This document shows, piece after piece, positions 10,123 to 18,631 of a DNA stretch of 62,851 nt. The notes beneath the pieces are model-generated. The model saw only the letters and a program-made list of their open reading frames with translations, was not told the DNA's origin and searched no databases. The DNA comes from Planctomycetaceae bacterium (GTDB lineage Bacteria > Planctomycetota > Planctomycetia > Pirellulales > Pirellulaceae), in contig DUDC01000086.1 of NCBI GenBank assembly GCA_012959465.1, forward strand, positions 66,051 to 128,901. Reading direction: 5' to 3'. Position 1 is the first letter of the stretch. Every line of letters starts with the position of its first letter. A program made the translations under genes and the position numbers.

Positions 10123-11013
10123 TCAACCCTTCCATTGGTAGTCTGCTTGGCGGCGAAATCCGTTGATCTGGATCGAATCTGGATTTGTCCAATCGAGGAT
10201 CGAGAATCCGTTATTCTCGGCGCCGGTTCCCTCCACCATGGCGACTAACGTGCAGTAGTGAATTCCATCGATCTCATGGTAGTCGTTTTTGTGGCTGTGT
10301 CCTTGAAATACCGCCGCTACCTTACCGGATTCGGCCAAGATTGTTCGGATCGCATCGGCGTTCTTGACACCATAATGATTTTTAACGTCCAGTCTTTGAT
10401 GCGCAAAGACGACCGTCGGAAACTTGGTTTCCCCGAGATCTCGTCGCAACCACTTGAGCTCTTCTGGAGGCATGTTGGTGTCCGTCCATTCGAAGTTGTT
10501 GCGACCATAGGGTTGCAAGTCACTGCGGAAGCAGGAATCCAAGATAACGAAGTGACGCTGGCGGAGGTCGAATGAGTAATAGGAACGTTTTTGTTCGACT
10601 CCGGTCAAGAATTCTTGTTTTGTCAGCGTATAGACACAGTGATTGCCAAGCACGTAGTGGCGGTTGGGTGAGATTTTTGAAAAGATCTCGTTGATAGTCT
10701 TTAGATAGGCGAGTTCTTTTGCTGGAGTGTCGGCGGCGTCAATGAGATCACCGAGCTCGACGACCGCTAACACTTTTTCTTTTTTAAATTGCTCGACGGC
10801 GACAGCAAGTTTACTAGGCGTCTCACGGTAGTGCCGACTGCCGGCGGTTGGTTTGTCCGCGAAGTGCAAGTCCGTCACCATTCCGAGTTTAATGGCTTTA
10901 GACTCAGAAGACCGGCTGGTCTTCGTCAAAGAGATGGACAGGCCGGCCACGGACAAGCTCAGAAGACCCTCTTTTAGGAATGCGCGACGTCCAAGTTCGG
11001 TGTGGTGGTTCAC
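10123..11013 (-). CDS. Tat-exported calcineurin-like metallophosphoesterase
   Basis: This is a metal-dependent phosphoesterase with all family motifs: T-D-L-H (motif I), G-D-L-I-D (II), G-N-H-C (III), A-H-Q-R (IV) and G-H-S-H-K (V). The frame opens at 11085, but I choose the GTG at 11013. It overlaps the upstream TGA as GTGA and places G-R-R-A-F-L-K-E-G plus a hydrophobic stretch at the very N-terminus as a twin-arginine signal. The product is then 296 residues. It is second in the four-gene operon, directly coupled to the MBL hydrolase. Substrate unknown; export implies periplasmic phosphomonoesters or phosphodiesters. Confidence 0.88.
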   Translation of the reverse strand: MNHHTELGRRAFLKEGLLSLSVAGLSISLTKTSRSSESKAIKLGMVTDLHFADKPTAGSRHYRETPSKLAVAVEQFKKEKVLAVVELGDLIDAADTPAKELAYLKTINEIFSKISPNRHYVLGNHCVYTLTKQEFLTGVEQKRSYYSFDLRQRHFVILDSCFRSDLQPYGRNNFEWTDTNMPPEELKWLRRDLGETKFPTVVFAHQRLDVKNHYGVKNADAIRTILAESGKVAAVFQGHSHKNDYHEIDGIHYCTLVAMVEGTGAENNGFSILDWTNPDSIQINGFRRQADYQWKG

Positions 11014-12011
11014 GATAAATTCCAGTGGCTTGGAAAATAAGTACGGGTAAAATTCGCACGACACTGAGCTAACATTTCGCTCCACTCGGGACGCTCATAG
11101 CGATCGGATAAATGAAAAAGTAGTAGTGTTTCGACATTCGCCTCAGCGGCCAATCGCGACACTTGTTCGGTTGTCGCGTGATGGTACTTCTCCGCCAAGG
11201 CAATATCTTCACGTCGGTACTGCGCTTCGCACACTATAGTTTGGCAACCAGACAACCACGGGACAAGGGTCTGCAAGGTCGGTTCGTCGAGCAGGAAGTC
11301 AGTGAGATAGGCGATCGATTCACCGGCCGTTTCTGTCATCACTTTCGTTCGCAGTTCGTCAATGTTGTACGTATTTCCATCAATCTCGAGCGGGCCAACG
11401 TGCGACGCGTCTTTGAGGGTTTGCATCCAAGGGCCAGGATGCAGGCCCAGTGCCGCAGTTGCCTCGATGTTAATATTCTGCCTCGGCTTCTCGCAAACGC
11501 GATAACCGAGCGTTGTCCCGTGATGTCGAAGTTGAATCGACTCGACGTAATAGTGCGGTGTGTCGATAAGTGGTCCGTCGCCGCTCACCACTTCGTCGTG
11601 GTGTCGCGCTGAAAAGGCCTCGCTGAGTTCGAAGTGGCATCGCTCGATCCGGTCCGGATGGACGTCGCAGACCCGCCATGTGGCGTCTTGATCATCGATT
11701 AGATTCCACCAAAACCCTTGGAATCGATGCTGCAAGATTTCGGACGTCTGAGGTGGCCCCCAGATTTCATTGGCGACGGAATTCCGGTTGTAGAGACAGC
11801 GGAACAGAGAATCAAATCCGCTGACATGGTCCATGTGAAGGTGCGAGAAAAAGATCTGCTCGACCGCGAGGATCTCCGCGAGGCCGAGCGTCGTGAGGCA
11901 ACCAGCGCCGCAGTCGAAGAGCAATCGCGACACCGATTGCCCGGAATCTACGCGAACCCAAAGCGCATTATCGCGGCCGGGCCCACCGAGAATCTTATAG
12001 TCGAGGCTCAT
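11010..12011 (-). CDS. MBL-fold metallo-hydrolase (RNase Z-like)
   Basis: This is a cytoplasmic two-metal hydrolase of the metallo-beta-lactamase superfamily, 333 residues, with no signal peptide. The active-site motif is S-H57-L-H59-M-D61-H62. Later ligands are visible as Y-L-T-D (motif of the bridging aspartate) and a C-terminal L-F-H-L-S-D-R-Y histidine. The C-terminal arrangement is that of RNase Z-like enzymes, but substrates of such paralogues range from tRNA to cyclic or phosphodiester compounds. It is the first gene of the four-gene minus-strand run, and its TGA overlaps the GTG of the metallophosphoesterase. A two-step phosphodiester pathway is an attractive inference but unproven. 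Confidence 0.85.
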   Translation of the reverse strand: MSLDYKILGGPGRDNALWVRVDSGQSVSRLLFDCGAGCLTTLGLAEILAVEQIFFSHLHMDHVSGFDSLFRCLYNRNSVANEIWGPPQTSEILQHRFQGFWWNLIDDQDATWRVCDVHPDRIERCHFELSEAFSARHHDEVVSGDGPLIDTPHYYVESIQLRHHGTTLGYRVCEKPRQNINIEATAALGLHPGPWMQTLKDASHVGPLEIDGNTYNIDELRTKVMTETAGESIAYLTDFLLDEPTLQTLVPWLSGCQTIVCEAQYRREDIALAEKYHHATTEQVSRLAAEANVETLLLFHLSDRYERPEWSEMLAQCRANFTRTYFPSHWNLS

Positions 12012-12085
12012 TCACGGTCCTTTTGGAGTTTCTGTCCGCAGTCCATGTCTATGTTAGCGTCAAAACAGAGACGGGCTAACAATAT

Positions 12086-12149
12086 AAGCACGAAGCGGAA
12101 ACGAGTGAATGCGCAACCCGGGCGACGCTTTACTCGCTCGCTTGCGATG
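12086..12149. repeat. Dispersed repeat, family C (copy 1, two facing half-copies)
   Basis: A segment beginning GCACGAAGCGGAAACGAGTG at 12088 is followed by an inverted counterpart, ACTCGCTCGCTTGCGATG, at 12132-12149. Related copies occur at 29938-29970 (inverse orientation) and 57963-57991. It lies in the 242-base gap between the MBL gene and the SDR gene, which transcribe away from each other. Confidence 0.6.
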
Positions 12150-12253
12150 TCTGCTTGTATTTTCGATGTCCTAGCATATGACGCATTGCAAAACCACAGT
12201 GTTTCCAACAGAATCGACACGTTGTATACAAGATAACAATCGAGGGCTGGGAA

Positions 12254-12997
12254 ATGAGAATTGCATTGGTGACGGGCGCTGGCAGCGGGGTAGGGCGGTA
12301 CGCCGCGTTAGCTCTTATCAACGTTGGTTATTGCGTCGCCTTGGCTGGCCGCCGCCGCGAGACATTGGAAGAGACGGTTGCACTTTGTGACAATGCTGCC
12401 GAGACGCTGGTTGTGCCCACGGACGTGAGTGATGAACTTGCCGTGAAACAGTTGTATGCGTCGATCGAAAAACAATGGGGCCGTTTGGACGTACTCTTCA
12501 ACAATGCGGGGGTTAACACCGCCGCCATCCCACTCGATGAACTTGCCCTTGATGACTGGCGGCGGGTGGTTGACACCAACTTGACCGGCATGTTCCTTTG
12601 CGTTCGCGAGGCATTTCGATTGATGAAGCGGCAGGAGCCCAAAGGGGGACGGATCATCAACAACGGGTCTATTTCCGCTCACGTGCCGCGGCCGCATTCG
12701 GTGGCCTATACGGCTACGAAGCACGCTGTCACAGGCCTGACAAAATCGGCGTCGTTAGACGGACGAACTCACGCGATTGCCTGTGGGCAGATTGATATCG
12801 GTAACGCCGCCACCGACATGACCGCTCGGATGGAGGTCGGTGTACCACAGGCGAATGGCACGCTGGCTATCGAGCCGACCATGGATGTTCGACATGTGGC
12901 CGACGCGGTTGTCTATATGGCAGGGCTGCCACTGGACACCAATGTGCCGTTCATCACCGTCATGGCCAACGAAATGCCCTACATGGGACGAGGTTAG
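12254..12997 (+). CDS. SDR family NAD(P)-dependent oxidoreductase
   Basis: This is a cytoplasmic classical short-chain dehydrogenase of 247 residues, the usual length. The Rossmann motif T7-G8-A-G10-S-G12-V-G14 opens the protein, N-N-A-G is at 83-86, and the catalytic set is N109, S139, Y152 and K156 (Y-T-A-T-K). A basic patch A-G-R-R-R at 31-35 after the second strand suggests NADP preference. GAGGG lies upstream of the ATG. It stands alone between a minus-strand operon and the epimerase gene. The substrate cannot be told from the sequence; sugar or ketoacid reduction is plausible given the neighbours. Confidence 0.93.
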   Translation: MRIALVTGAGSGVGRYAALALINVGYCVALAGRRRETLEETVALCDNAAETLVVPTDVSDELAVKQLYASIEKQWGRLDVLFNNAGVNTAAIPLDELALDDWRRVVDTNLTGMFLCVREAFRLMKRQEPKGGRIINNGSISAHVPRPHSVAYTATKHAVTGLTKSASLDGRTHAIACGQIDIGNAATDMTARMEVGVPQANGTLAIEPTMDVRHVADAVVYMAGLPLDTNVPFITVMANEMPYMGRG

Positions 12998-13126
12998 AAA
13001 TGCGGCTTTTGGGGACAGAAAAGACGTCTTTTCACCACTCGATACTTGAGTCTGGCGGCAACCGAATCAATAATCGGTTCTTGTCTAGTCGATTCCACTC
13101 TAATTCTTCCCAAGAAAGAGTTTAAC

Positions 13127-14254
13127 GTGAGATATTCAATTGGTCTGTCGACCTTCCTGTTGGCCGTTGTTTGTACTGTCGCGATTGGTCAAGAGCCGTT
13201 CGGCAAGACCAAGGATGGCGAGTCCGTTGAAATCTACACGCTTAAGAGTAGCAAGGGATTGGTCGCCAAGATCATGACGCGTGGTGCAACGTTGGTGCAG
13301 TTGCACGTTCCGGACAAGGACGGCAATTCGGCCGATGTAATTAACGGATTTGATTCGGTTACCGGTTACGAATCCGAGGACAATCAGTACTTTGGTTGCA
13401 CGACTGGGCGAGTTTGCAATCGGATTGCCAAAGGAAAATTCACACTGGACGGCAAAGAGCACACGTTGGCGATCAACAATGAACCCAACCATCTACATGG
13501 TGGTTCAGAACGGAGCCTGGACAAGGTCATCTGGAAGGCGCGTCCATTTTCGAATGAACGTGGCAGTGGAGTTCGTTTTAGTTACACCAGCCCGGACGGA
13601 GAAGAGGGCTATCCAGGAAAGCTTGACGTGACGGTCGTTTTCTCTGTCCCTAAAGATGCGAACCGATTGCTCATCAGCTACAGAGCGACGACTGATAAGG
13701 CGACGCCGGTTAATTTAACCAACCACGCTTACTTCAATTTGGCGGGAGCCGGCAGTGACACGGTTCTAGATCATGCCTTGCGACTAAACGCCGACAAGTA
13801 CACGCCCACGGATGACACTTTGATCCCAACGGGGAAAATTGAATCAGTCGAGGGAACGCCGGTTGACTTCCGTAAGGCGACGAGAATTGGTAAACGAATC
13901 GACTCGTTGACCGAAACGGCTGCGCTCGGGTACGACCACAATTTCGTGTTGAACAAGCCCGAGGGCGATGCGAAGCTCAATTTTGCAGCTAGCCTGTTTG
14001 ATCGTGGCTCAAGGCGGCGGCTGAGAATTTCCACCACGGAACCGGGAATTCAATTCTATTCGGGCAATTTCCTCAAGGGGCAAAAAGGCAAAGATGGCAA
14101 AATCTATGCACATCGCGCCGCCCTCTGCTTGGAGACGCAACACTTCCCCGATTCGGTAAATCAGCAGGAGTTTCCGTCAACGATTTTGAAGCCAGGTGAG
14201 ACGTACCGATCAATGACGCAGTACGCCTTCAGTGTTCAGCCGGTCAAGAAATGA
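13127..14254 (+). CDS. Secreted aldose 1-epimerase (galactose mutarotase)
   Basis: This enzyme interconverts alpha and beta anomers of aldoses. The frame is open from 13046, but the GTG at 13127 is preferred: AAAGAG lies 6 bases upstream and a signal peptide follows directly (R-Y-S-I-G-L, hydrophobic core, A-I-G-Q). This gives 375 residues. Family landmarks are N-H-L-H-G-G, the catalytic histidine in N-H-A-Y-F-N-L-A-G, and the catalytic glutamate in L-E-T-Q-H-F-P-D-S near the C-terminus. Export is unusual for mutarotases in general but common in planctomycetes, and it fits outer-compartment sugar processing. Confidence 0.93.
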   Translation: MRYSIGLSTFLLAVVCTVAIGQEPFGKTKDGESVEIYTLKSSKGLVAKIMTRGATLVQLHVPDKDGNSADVINGFDSVTGYESEDNQYFGCTTGRVCNRIAKGKFTLDGKEHTLAINNEPNHLHGGSERSLDKVIWKARPFSNERGSGVRFSYTSPDGEEGYPGKLDVTVVFSVPKDANRLLISYRATTDKATPVNLTNHAYFNLAGAGSDTVLDHALRLNADKYTPTDDTLIPTGKIESVEGTPVDFRKATRIGKRIDSLTETAALGYDHNFVLNKPEGDAKLNFAASLFDRGSRRRLRISTTEPGIQFYSGNFLKGQKGKDGKIYAHRAALCLETQHFPDSVNQQEFPSTILKPGETYRSMTQYAFSVQPVKK

Positions 14255-14355
14255 GCTGGCACCGTTTTTCGTTTTGTTTAGACGACAAAGGATGTTGCGA
14301 TAACAATGGAGACTCGCACCAATTTAGCGAGTCAAAAATGGCAAGGAGAATACCA

Positions 14356-14868
14356 GTGAGAGATTCGTTTTTGTTACCAAGTCCGGTTCTTGTTGGCGCC
14401 TTGGTCGCTTGCGTTTGTGCGACATCGGGTTGCTTGTCCCACAAAACGGGATCGCAGAGTTCCCACCCCGTCGGTCCGTCAGAATTGAAGTATCAGCCTG
14501 GCGAGTCGGATGCGGATGCTCCGGAAGAGTTCACGATAACAAAAAGCGGCTTGAAATACCGAATCCTACGGCGGTCGGATGGACGAAAACCGACGGCCGA
14601 GGATACCGTCACATGTCATTACAAGGGTTGGCTCGATGATAAGACGGTGTTTGACCAATCTTATGTGAATAACAACGGCGAGCCAATTTCGTTTGCACTC
14701 TCCGGCGTGATTCCCGGTTGGACCGAGGGCGTTCAATTGGTGGGAGTTGGTGGGATGATCGAATTGGAGATTCCTTTTGAAATTGGTTATGGCGTCGAGG
14801 GCTCCCCCCCCCAGATTCCGCCGAGGGCTCGCCTTCATTTTATCGTCGAGTTGGTTTCAATAGACTGA
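14356..14868 (+). CDS. FKBP-type peptidyl-prolyl isomerase, lipoprotein
   Basis: This is a folding catalyst that isomerises proline peptide bonds in the cell envelope. The open frame begins at 14251 and overlaps the epimerase stop as ATGA, but the GTG at 14356 has AAGGAG at 14343-14348 and starts a proper lipoprotein signal ending in the lipobox T-S-G-C with Cys26. This makes 170 residues. The FKBP domain covers the C-terminal 110 residues: V-T-C-H-Y-K-G, F-D-Q-S, the G-V-I-P-G-W-T-E-G core, and I-P-P-x-A-R-L-H-F. The last positions match the FKBP binding pocket. The upstream ATG at 14251 remains possible but would bury the signal peptide. Confidence 0.88.
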   Translation: MRDSFLLPSPVLVGALVACVCATSGCLSHKTGSQSSHPVGPSELKYQPGESDADAPEEFTITKSGLKYRILRRSDGRKPTAEDTVTCHYKGWLDDKTVFDQSYVNNNGEPISFALSGVIPGWTEGVQLVGVGGMIELEIPFEIGYGVEGSPPQIPPRARLHFIVELVSID

Positions 14869-15097
14869 GGGCTGGAGGGCCAGTTTGCCTGCTCTAATCG
14901 AGAAAACCCCCGCAGTGGGAAAACTCGGCCGGCGCTCGAGGTGAAATCCGCCTGATTTCTTGGGGTCCGGCTGACACTTTCGTGTCGTAAAATCGTTGAA
15001 AATCACCTAGAATGGCGTTCCAGGTACGGTCGGTCCGTCACGGAATCCACACGTTTCGATCGATTGAATCGCGACAAATACGCTAGGTACTTTATCG

Positions 15098-16546
15098 ATG
15101 CTCCATCGGCAGCAGCACACAGACCACGCCTTCACCGACTACTTTCCATTGGAAAGAGAGGGAGTTACGGTCCTCAGCCGGCGTAATATGCTCAAGGCTG
15201 GCATGGCCGGTCTCGCTGGCCTTAGTTTGCCCGGTCTATTGGCGGCGCGTGAACGGGCAGTTAGTGATGGGAGGCCGCTGAGTCGCAAGAGCGTTATCTT
15301 ACTCTGGATGGCCGGCGGTCCCAGTCAGATTGACACGTGGGACCCCAAGCCAGATCGTCCGTTTATCAACCGTGGACCGTTCTCTCCGATTCAGACCAAC
15401 CTGCCTGGCGTCAACATCTGCGAACACTTGCCGAAGCAAGCGGCAATGATGGACCACTTTACGCTGATTCGTTCCGTCGATCCGCGAAAGAGCAGCCATC
15501 AACCCAATCAGGTCATGCAGACGGGCAATCGTGATGCTACGCCCAGAACCAACTCGGAAGGGCACATGTATCCGGCAATTGGATCGGTGGTCTCCAAGTT
15601 CCACGGCGCAAATGATCCAAGTATGCCGCCGTACGTCGTATTCAAGAAACATGATTCCCATGTCGCTTGGGGCGGCTATCTAGGGAAAGAACACGATCCG
15701 ATGGTCGGCAATCGAGCGACCGTCCTTCCCGAATACGATTTGGTCGGTAAGCCTCTGAAACGAACAACCGGCGCCAACTTGTTCAAGATGCCGTCTGGGT
15801 TGGACATGGACCGATTGCAGTCACGGCGGACTCTCATCAAGGACTTTGATCGATTGCGAGCGGGAGTAGATGTTGGTGGGTCAATGGAGGCTCTCAACCG
15901 ATACCAGCAACAAGCATTTGATATGGTGCTGGGAAAGCGCGCTCAACAAGCGTTTGATTTGTCGCGTGAGCCGGCGAGCGGTCGAAACAAGTACGGGGAA
16001 CATCTCTGGTGCCAACAAGCCTTGCTGGCTCGACGACTCGTTGAGGCTGGAGTCAGTTTCGTTACGCTCGACCTGAGCTATCACACGGCGTCGGGCACTT
16101 GGGACAATCACGGGATTCCAGGCGGTGTGTACGGTGGAATCTCGAAAGGACTGAAGCCGCTTTTGCCTCTTTTCGATCACCTACTCACAACTCTGGTTAG
16201 CGATCTTGAACAACGCGGGCTGGGGGATGAGGTATTGGTGATTGCGATGGGCGAATTTGGACGGACGCCCCACATGGGTACGCAGGACAGTGTTGATGGG
16301 CGAAACCACTGGCCTGTCGTCATGTCGATGTGTTTGGCGGGCGGTGGTTTTCGGCACGGTCAGGTCATTGGTGCTTCGGAGGCGGACGGTGGGCAGATTA
16401 AGGAACGTCCAGTGACCCCAGCCGACCTAGCGGCCACGATCTATCACCATATGGGTGTGCCGTTGGATGCGACCTACGATGACCCACGCGGTAGACCCAG
16501 ATTCATCGTTGAAGAGAACGGTCAGCCACTTCGTGAGATTATTTAG
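15098..16546 (+). CDS. DUF1501 domain protein, Tat-exported (orphan)
   Basis: This 482-residue DUF1501 protein has a twin-arginine signal set back by an N-terminal polar extension (L-S-R-R-N-M-L-K-A-G at about residues 27-36, then a Gly/Leu-rich hydrophobic stretch). Landmarks are W-M-A-G-G-P-S-Q-I-D-T-W-D-P-K-P, W-D-N-H-G, G-E-F-G-R-T-P and G-R-N-H-W-P. No DUF1549/DUF1553 partner lies beside it: the upstream neighbour is the FKBP gene and the next gene encodes a tandem MBL protein. The start has no convincing ribosome binding site; a start nearer the Tat motif is possible. Confidence 0.9.
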   Translation: MLHRQQHTDHAFTDYFPLEREGVTVLSRRNMLKAGMAGLAGLSLPGLLAARERAVSDGRPLSRKSVILLWMAGGPSQIDTWDPKPDRPFINRGPFSPIQTNLPGVNICEHLPKQAAMMDHFTLIRSVDPRKSSHQPNQVMQTGNRDATPRTNSEGHMYPAIGSVVSKFHGANDPSMPPYVVFKKHDSHVAWGGYLGKEHDPMVGNRATVLPEYDLVGKPLKRTTGANLFKMPSGLDMDRLQSRRTLIKDFDRLRAGVDVGGSMEALNRYQQQAFDMVLGKRAQQAFDLSREPASGRNKYGEHLWCQQALLARRLVEAGVSFVTLDLSYHTASGTWDNHGIPGGVYGGISKGLKPLLPLFDHLLTTLVSDLEQRGLGDEVLVIAMGEFGRTPHMGTQDSVDGRNHWPVVMSMCLAGGGFRHGQVIGASEADGGQIKERPVTPADLAATIYHHMGVPLDATYDDPRGRPRFIVEENGQPLREII

Positions 16547-16567
16547 TACGGTTCCGCTCGTGGGCGC

Positions 16568-16617
16568 CTTAGTGTGAGAAGATGATCTGTCTCACACAAA
16601 GACACAAAGCCACGAAG
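16568..16617. repeat. Dispersed hairpin repeat, family A (copy 1)
   Basis: The left arm CTTAGTGTGAGAAG and the right arm CTCACACAAAGACACAAAG flank a short loop. Closely related inverted repeats occur at 22332-22390 and 32284-32350. It lies just after a DUF1501 gene and may fold in the transcript. Confidence 0.7.
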
Positions 16618-16753
16618 AATTTTTGCGGTCCCCCAACCGAGCGAAGCGCCGTCATTTGCGTTCCGACCTCGAAATTGGAAATTGACGCCGCACGCAGTAG
16701 CCTATAATGCGTCTCACTGCCCCGCATCTTTCCGATTCTCTGAGGACTCCACC

Positions 16754-18631
16754 ATGCGTCTGTTCATCCTGACCTGCATCGCGTCTCTGTGGTCCATGAC
16801 GGCGCTGCCCGCCGAGGAGCTGACAACGCATTGCCATGTCGAGTTTGGGCCGATCAACCGAGTGTCGATTCACGCTGAGGACGCGAAACTAGCCATTTAC
16901 AGCGGGGCGGCAGAGGACTCGGTTGAGTGTTTGTTGCTGACACATGGCAGACGTGATGTCGTCACCAACGCCTTGGCGCTGATTCGCACGGGCGTTCGGA
17001 TTATTGCCCCAGAACGCGAAGCGTACGCGCTGCAAAAGGCGAAGGATTATTGGACCGCGTTTCCAAAGAACCAATTCCACGATTACGCGCAACAGACGAC
17101 CAAAATTTTGTCCGACCCGATCGACGTGAGCCAATGGGTTAAGAACGGAGATACGTTTTCCTGGCACGGCATCGACCTCCAGGTCATGGAAACGCCAGGC
17201 TACACCCGCGGTTCAGTAACGTATGTCGCTCAACTGGACGGCCAACGTATCGCGTTCACTGGTGACCTCATCTATGGCGACGGAAAAATCCTCGACCTGT
17301 ACAGTTTTCAAGACGCGATTCCCTCAGCGCAAGTTCGCGGCTACCACGGGTATGCCGCTCGATTGGCCGACTTGGTCACTAGCTTACGCAGAGTAGCCGC
17401 CGCGAAACCAGACCTGATTGTCCCAGCCCGCGGTCCGATCATTCGCACACCGCAACAAGCCATCGAGAAACTGACGCAACGTGCCCAGAAGCTGTATAGA
17501 AATTACCTTTCCACCAATGCACTTCATTGGTACTTCAAAGAAGAACGAATGCGTCTTTGCGGCGAACGAGTTTTGGGGCCGGGGGCAGACATCGAGTTGA
17601 TGCCGTACTCGCAACATGAAAAGACCCCGGCGTGGGTATTTGAAAATTCCACCAGCCGCTTGCTCATCTCGGATTCAGGGCACGGCTTCTTACTCGATTG
17701 CGGTTATCAGCGTGTCATCGATGCGATCCAGGACCTGATTGACAAGGGGATCGTCAAACAGGTCGACGGGATTTTTGTCACACACTACCACGACGATCAT
17801 ACCGACCAAGTGCAAACGGCTGCCGAGAAGTTTAAATGCCCGGTTTATGCAACACCGGAGTACGCCGATTTGCTTGAACATCCGGCGGCATACCACCTGC
17901 CAGCAATGACAGCGAATCCCATTCAGAATATTCAGCGTGTGGCGGATGGACACAAGATGAAATGGCACGAGTTGGATTTGACCTTTCATTTCTTTCCGGG
18001 CCAAACTTACTTTCATGGAGCCGTGTTCGCTCGCAAACAAGACGAACGGCCGATTTTCTTTGTCGGCGATGCGTTCGCACCATCTGGAATCGACGATTAC
18101 TGCTTGTTGAACCGAAACCTTGTCAGCGAGAATTCAGGATACCTGTTGTGCTTGAAGAAACTCCGTGACATCAAGGAACCGTTTTGGATCGTCAATGAAC
18201 ATATCCAGCATGTGTTTGCCTTCACCGTCAAGGAAATGGACTATATCGAGCGTCGATATCGAGAACGAATCGCGATTTTGGAGGAACTCTTTCCCTGGGA
18301 TGACCCCAACTACGGAATCGATGAACAATGGGCCGTATGCTATCCCCGTACTGTCTCGATCGCCGATGGCGAAACGACAACGATCGAGGTCCGTCTTCTG
18401 AATCACTCGCCAATCACTCGAACTTTTCGCGTAAAGCCTCGCTTACCCAACGGGGCCCGCTTGACGTCGTCCGTCGAGCCTGTGACCTTGAAATCAGGAG
18501 GATCCGGATCGGCCTCTTTCACGTTTAAGGTGCAGTCCGGTGTTGGGAGTCATTTGGTTACCGCCGATATCGAGAGTGATGGTATGCACTTTCAGAGTTG
18601 GGTCGATGCCCTGGTTACGGTTCGTGAATAG
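16754..18631 (+). CDS. Secreted tandem metallo-beta-lactamase-fold protein, first active site degenerate
   Basis: The ATG at 16754 is chosen because GAGGA lies 7 bases upstream and a Sec signal peptide follows (R-L-F-I-L-T-C, cleavage near L-P-A-E); the frame upstream to 16682 is discarded. The 625-residue product has two MBL-like modules. The second, at about residues 300-460, has a full H344-Y-H346-D347-D348-H349 motif plus the G-D-A-F-A-P metal-bridging region. The first, at about 30-230, aligns in layout, with F-T-G-D-L-I-Y-G-D-G as its aspartate motif. At the metal site it reads T-H64-G-R-R-D68-V, so two expected histidines are missing. About 100 C-terminal residues form an Ig-like beta domain. 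Its end overlaps the start of the next gene. Substrate unknown. Confidence 0.85.
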   Translation: MRLFILTCIASLWSMTALPAEELTTHCHVEFGPINRVSIHAEDAKLAIYSGAAEDSVECLLLTHGRRDVVTNALALIRTGVRIIAPEREAYALQKAKDYWTAFPKNQFHDYAQQTTKILSDPIDVSQWVKNGDTFSWHGIDLQVMETPGYTRGSVTYVAQLDGQRIAFTGDLIYGDGKILDLYSFQDAIPSAQVRGYHGYAARLADLVTSLRRVAAAKPDLIVPARGPIIRTPQQAIEKLTQRAQKLYRNYLSTNALHWYFKEERMRLCGERVLGPGADIELMPYSQHEKTPAWVFENSTSRLLISDSGHGFLLDCGYQRVIDAIQDLIDKGIVKQVDGIFVTHYHDDHTDQVQTAAEKFKCPVYATPEYADLLEHPAAYHLPAMTANPIQNIQRVADGHKMKWHELDLTFHFFPGQTYFHGAVFARKQDERPIFFVGDAFAPSGIDDYCLLNRNLVSENSGYLLCLKKLRDIKEPFWIVNEHIQHVFAFTVKEMDYIERRYRERIAILEELFPWDDPNYGIDEQWAVCYPRTVSIADGETTTIEVRLLNHSPITRTFRVKPRLPNGARLTSSVEPVTLKSGGSGSASFTFKVQSGVGSHLVTADIESDGMHFQSWVDALVTVRE

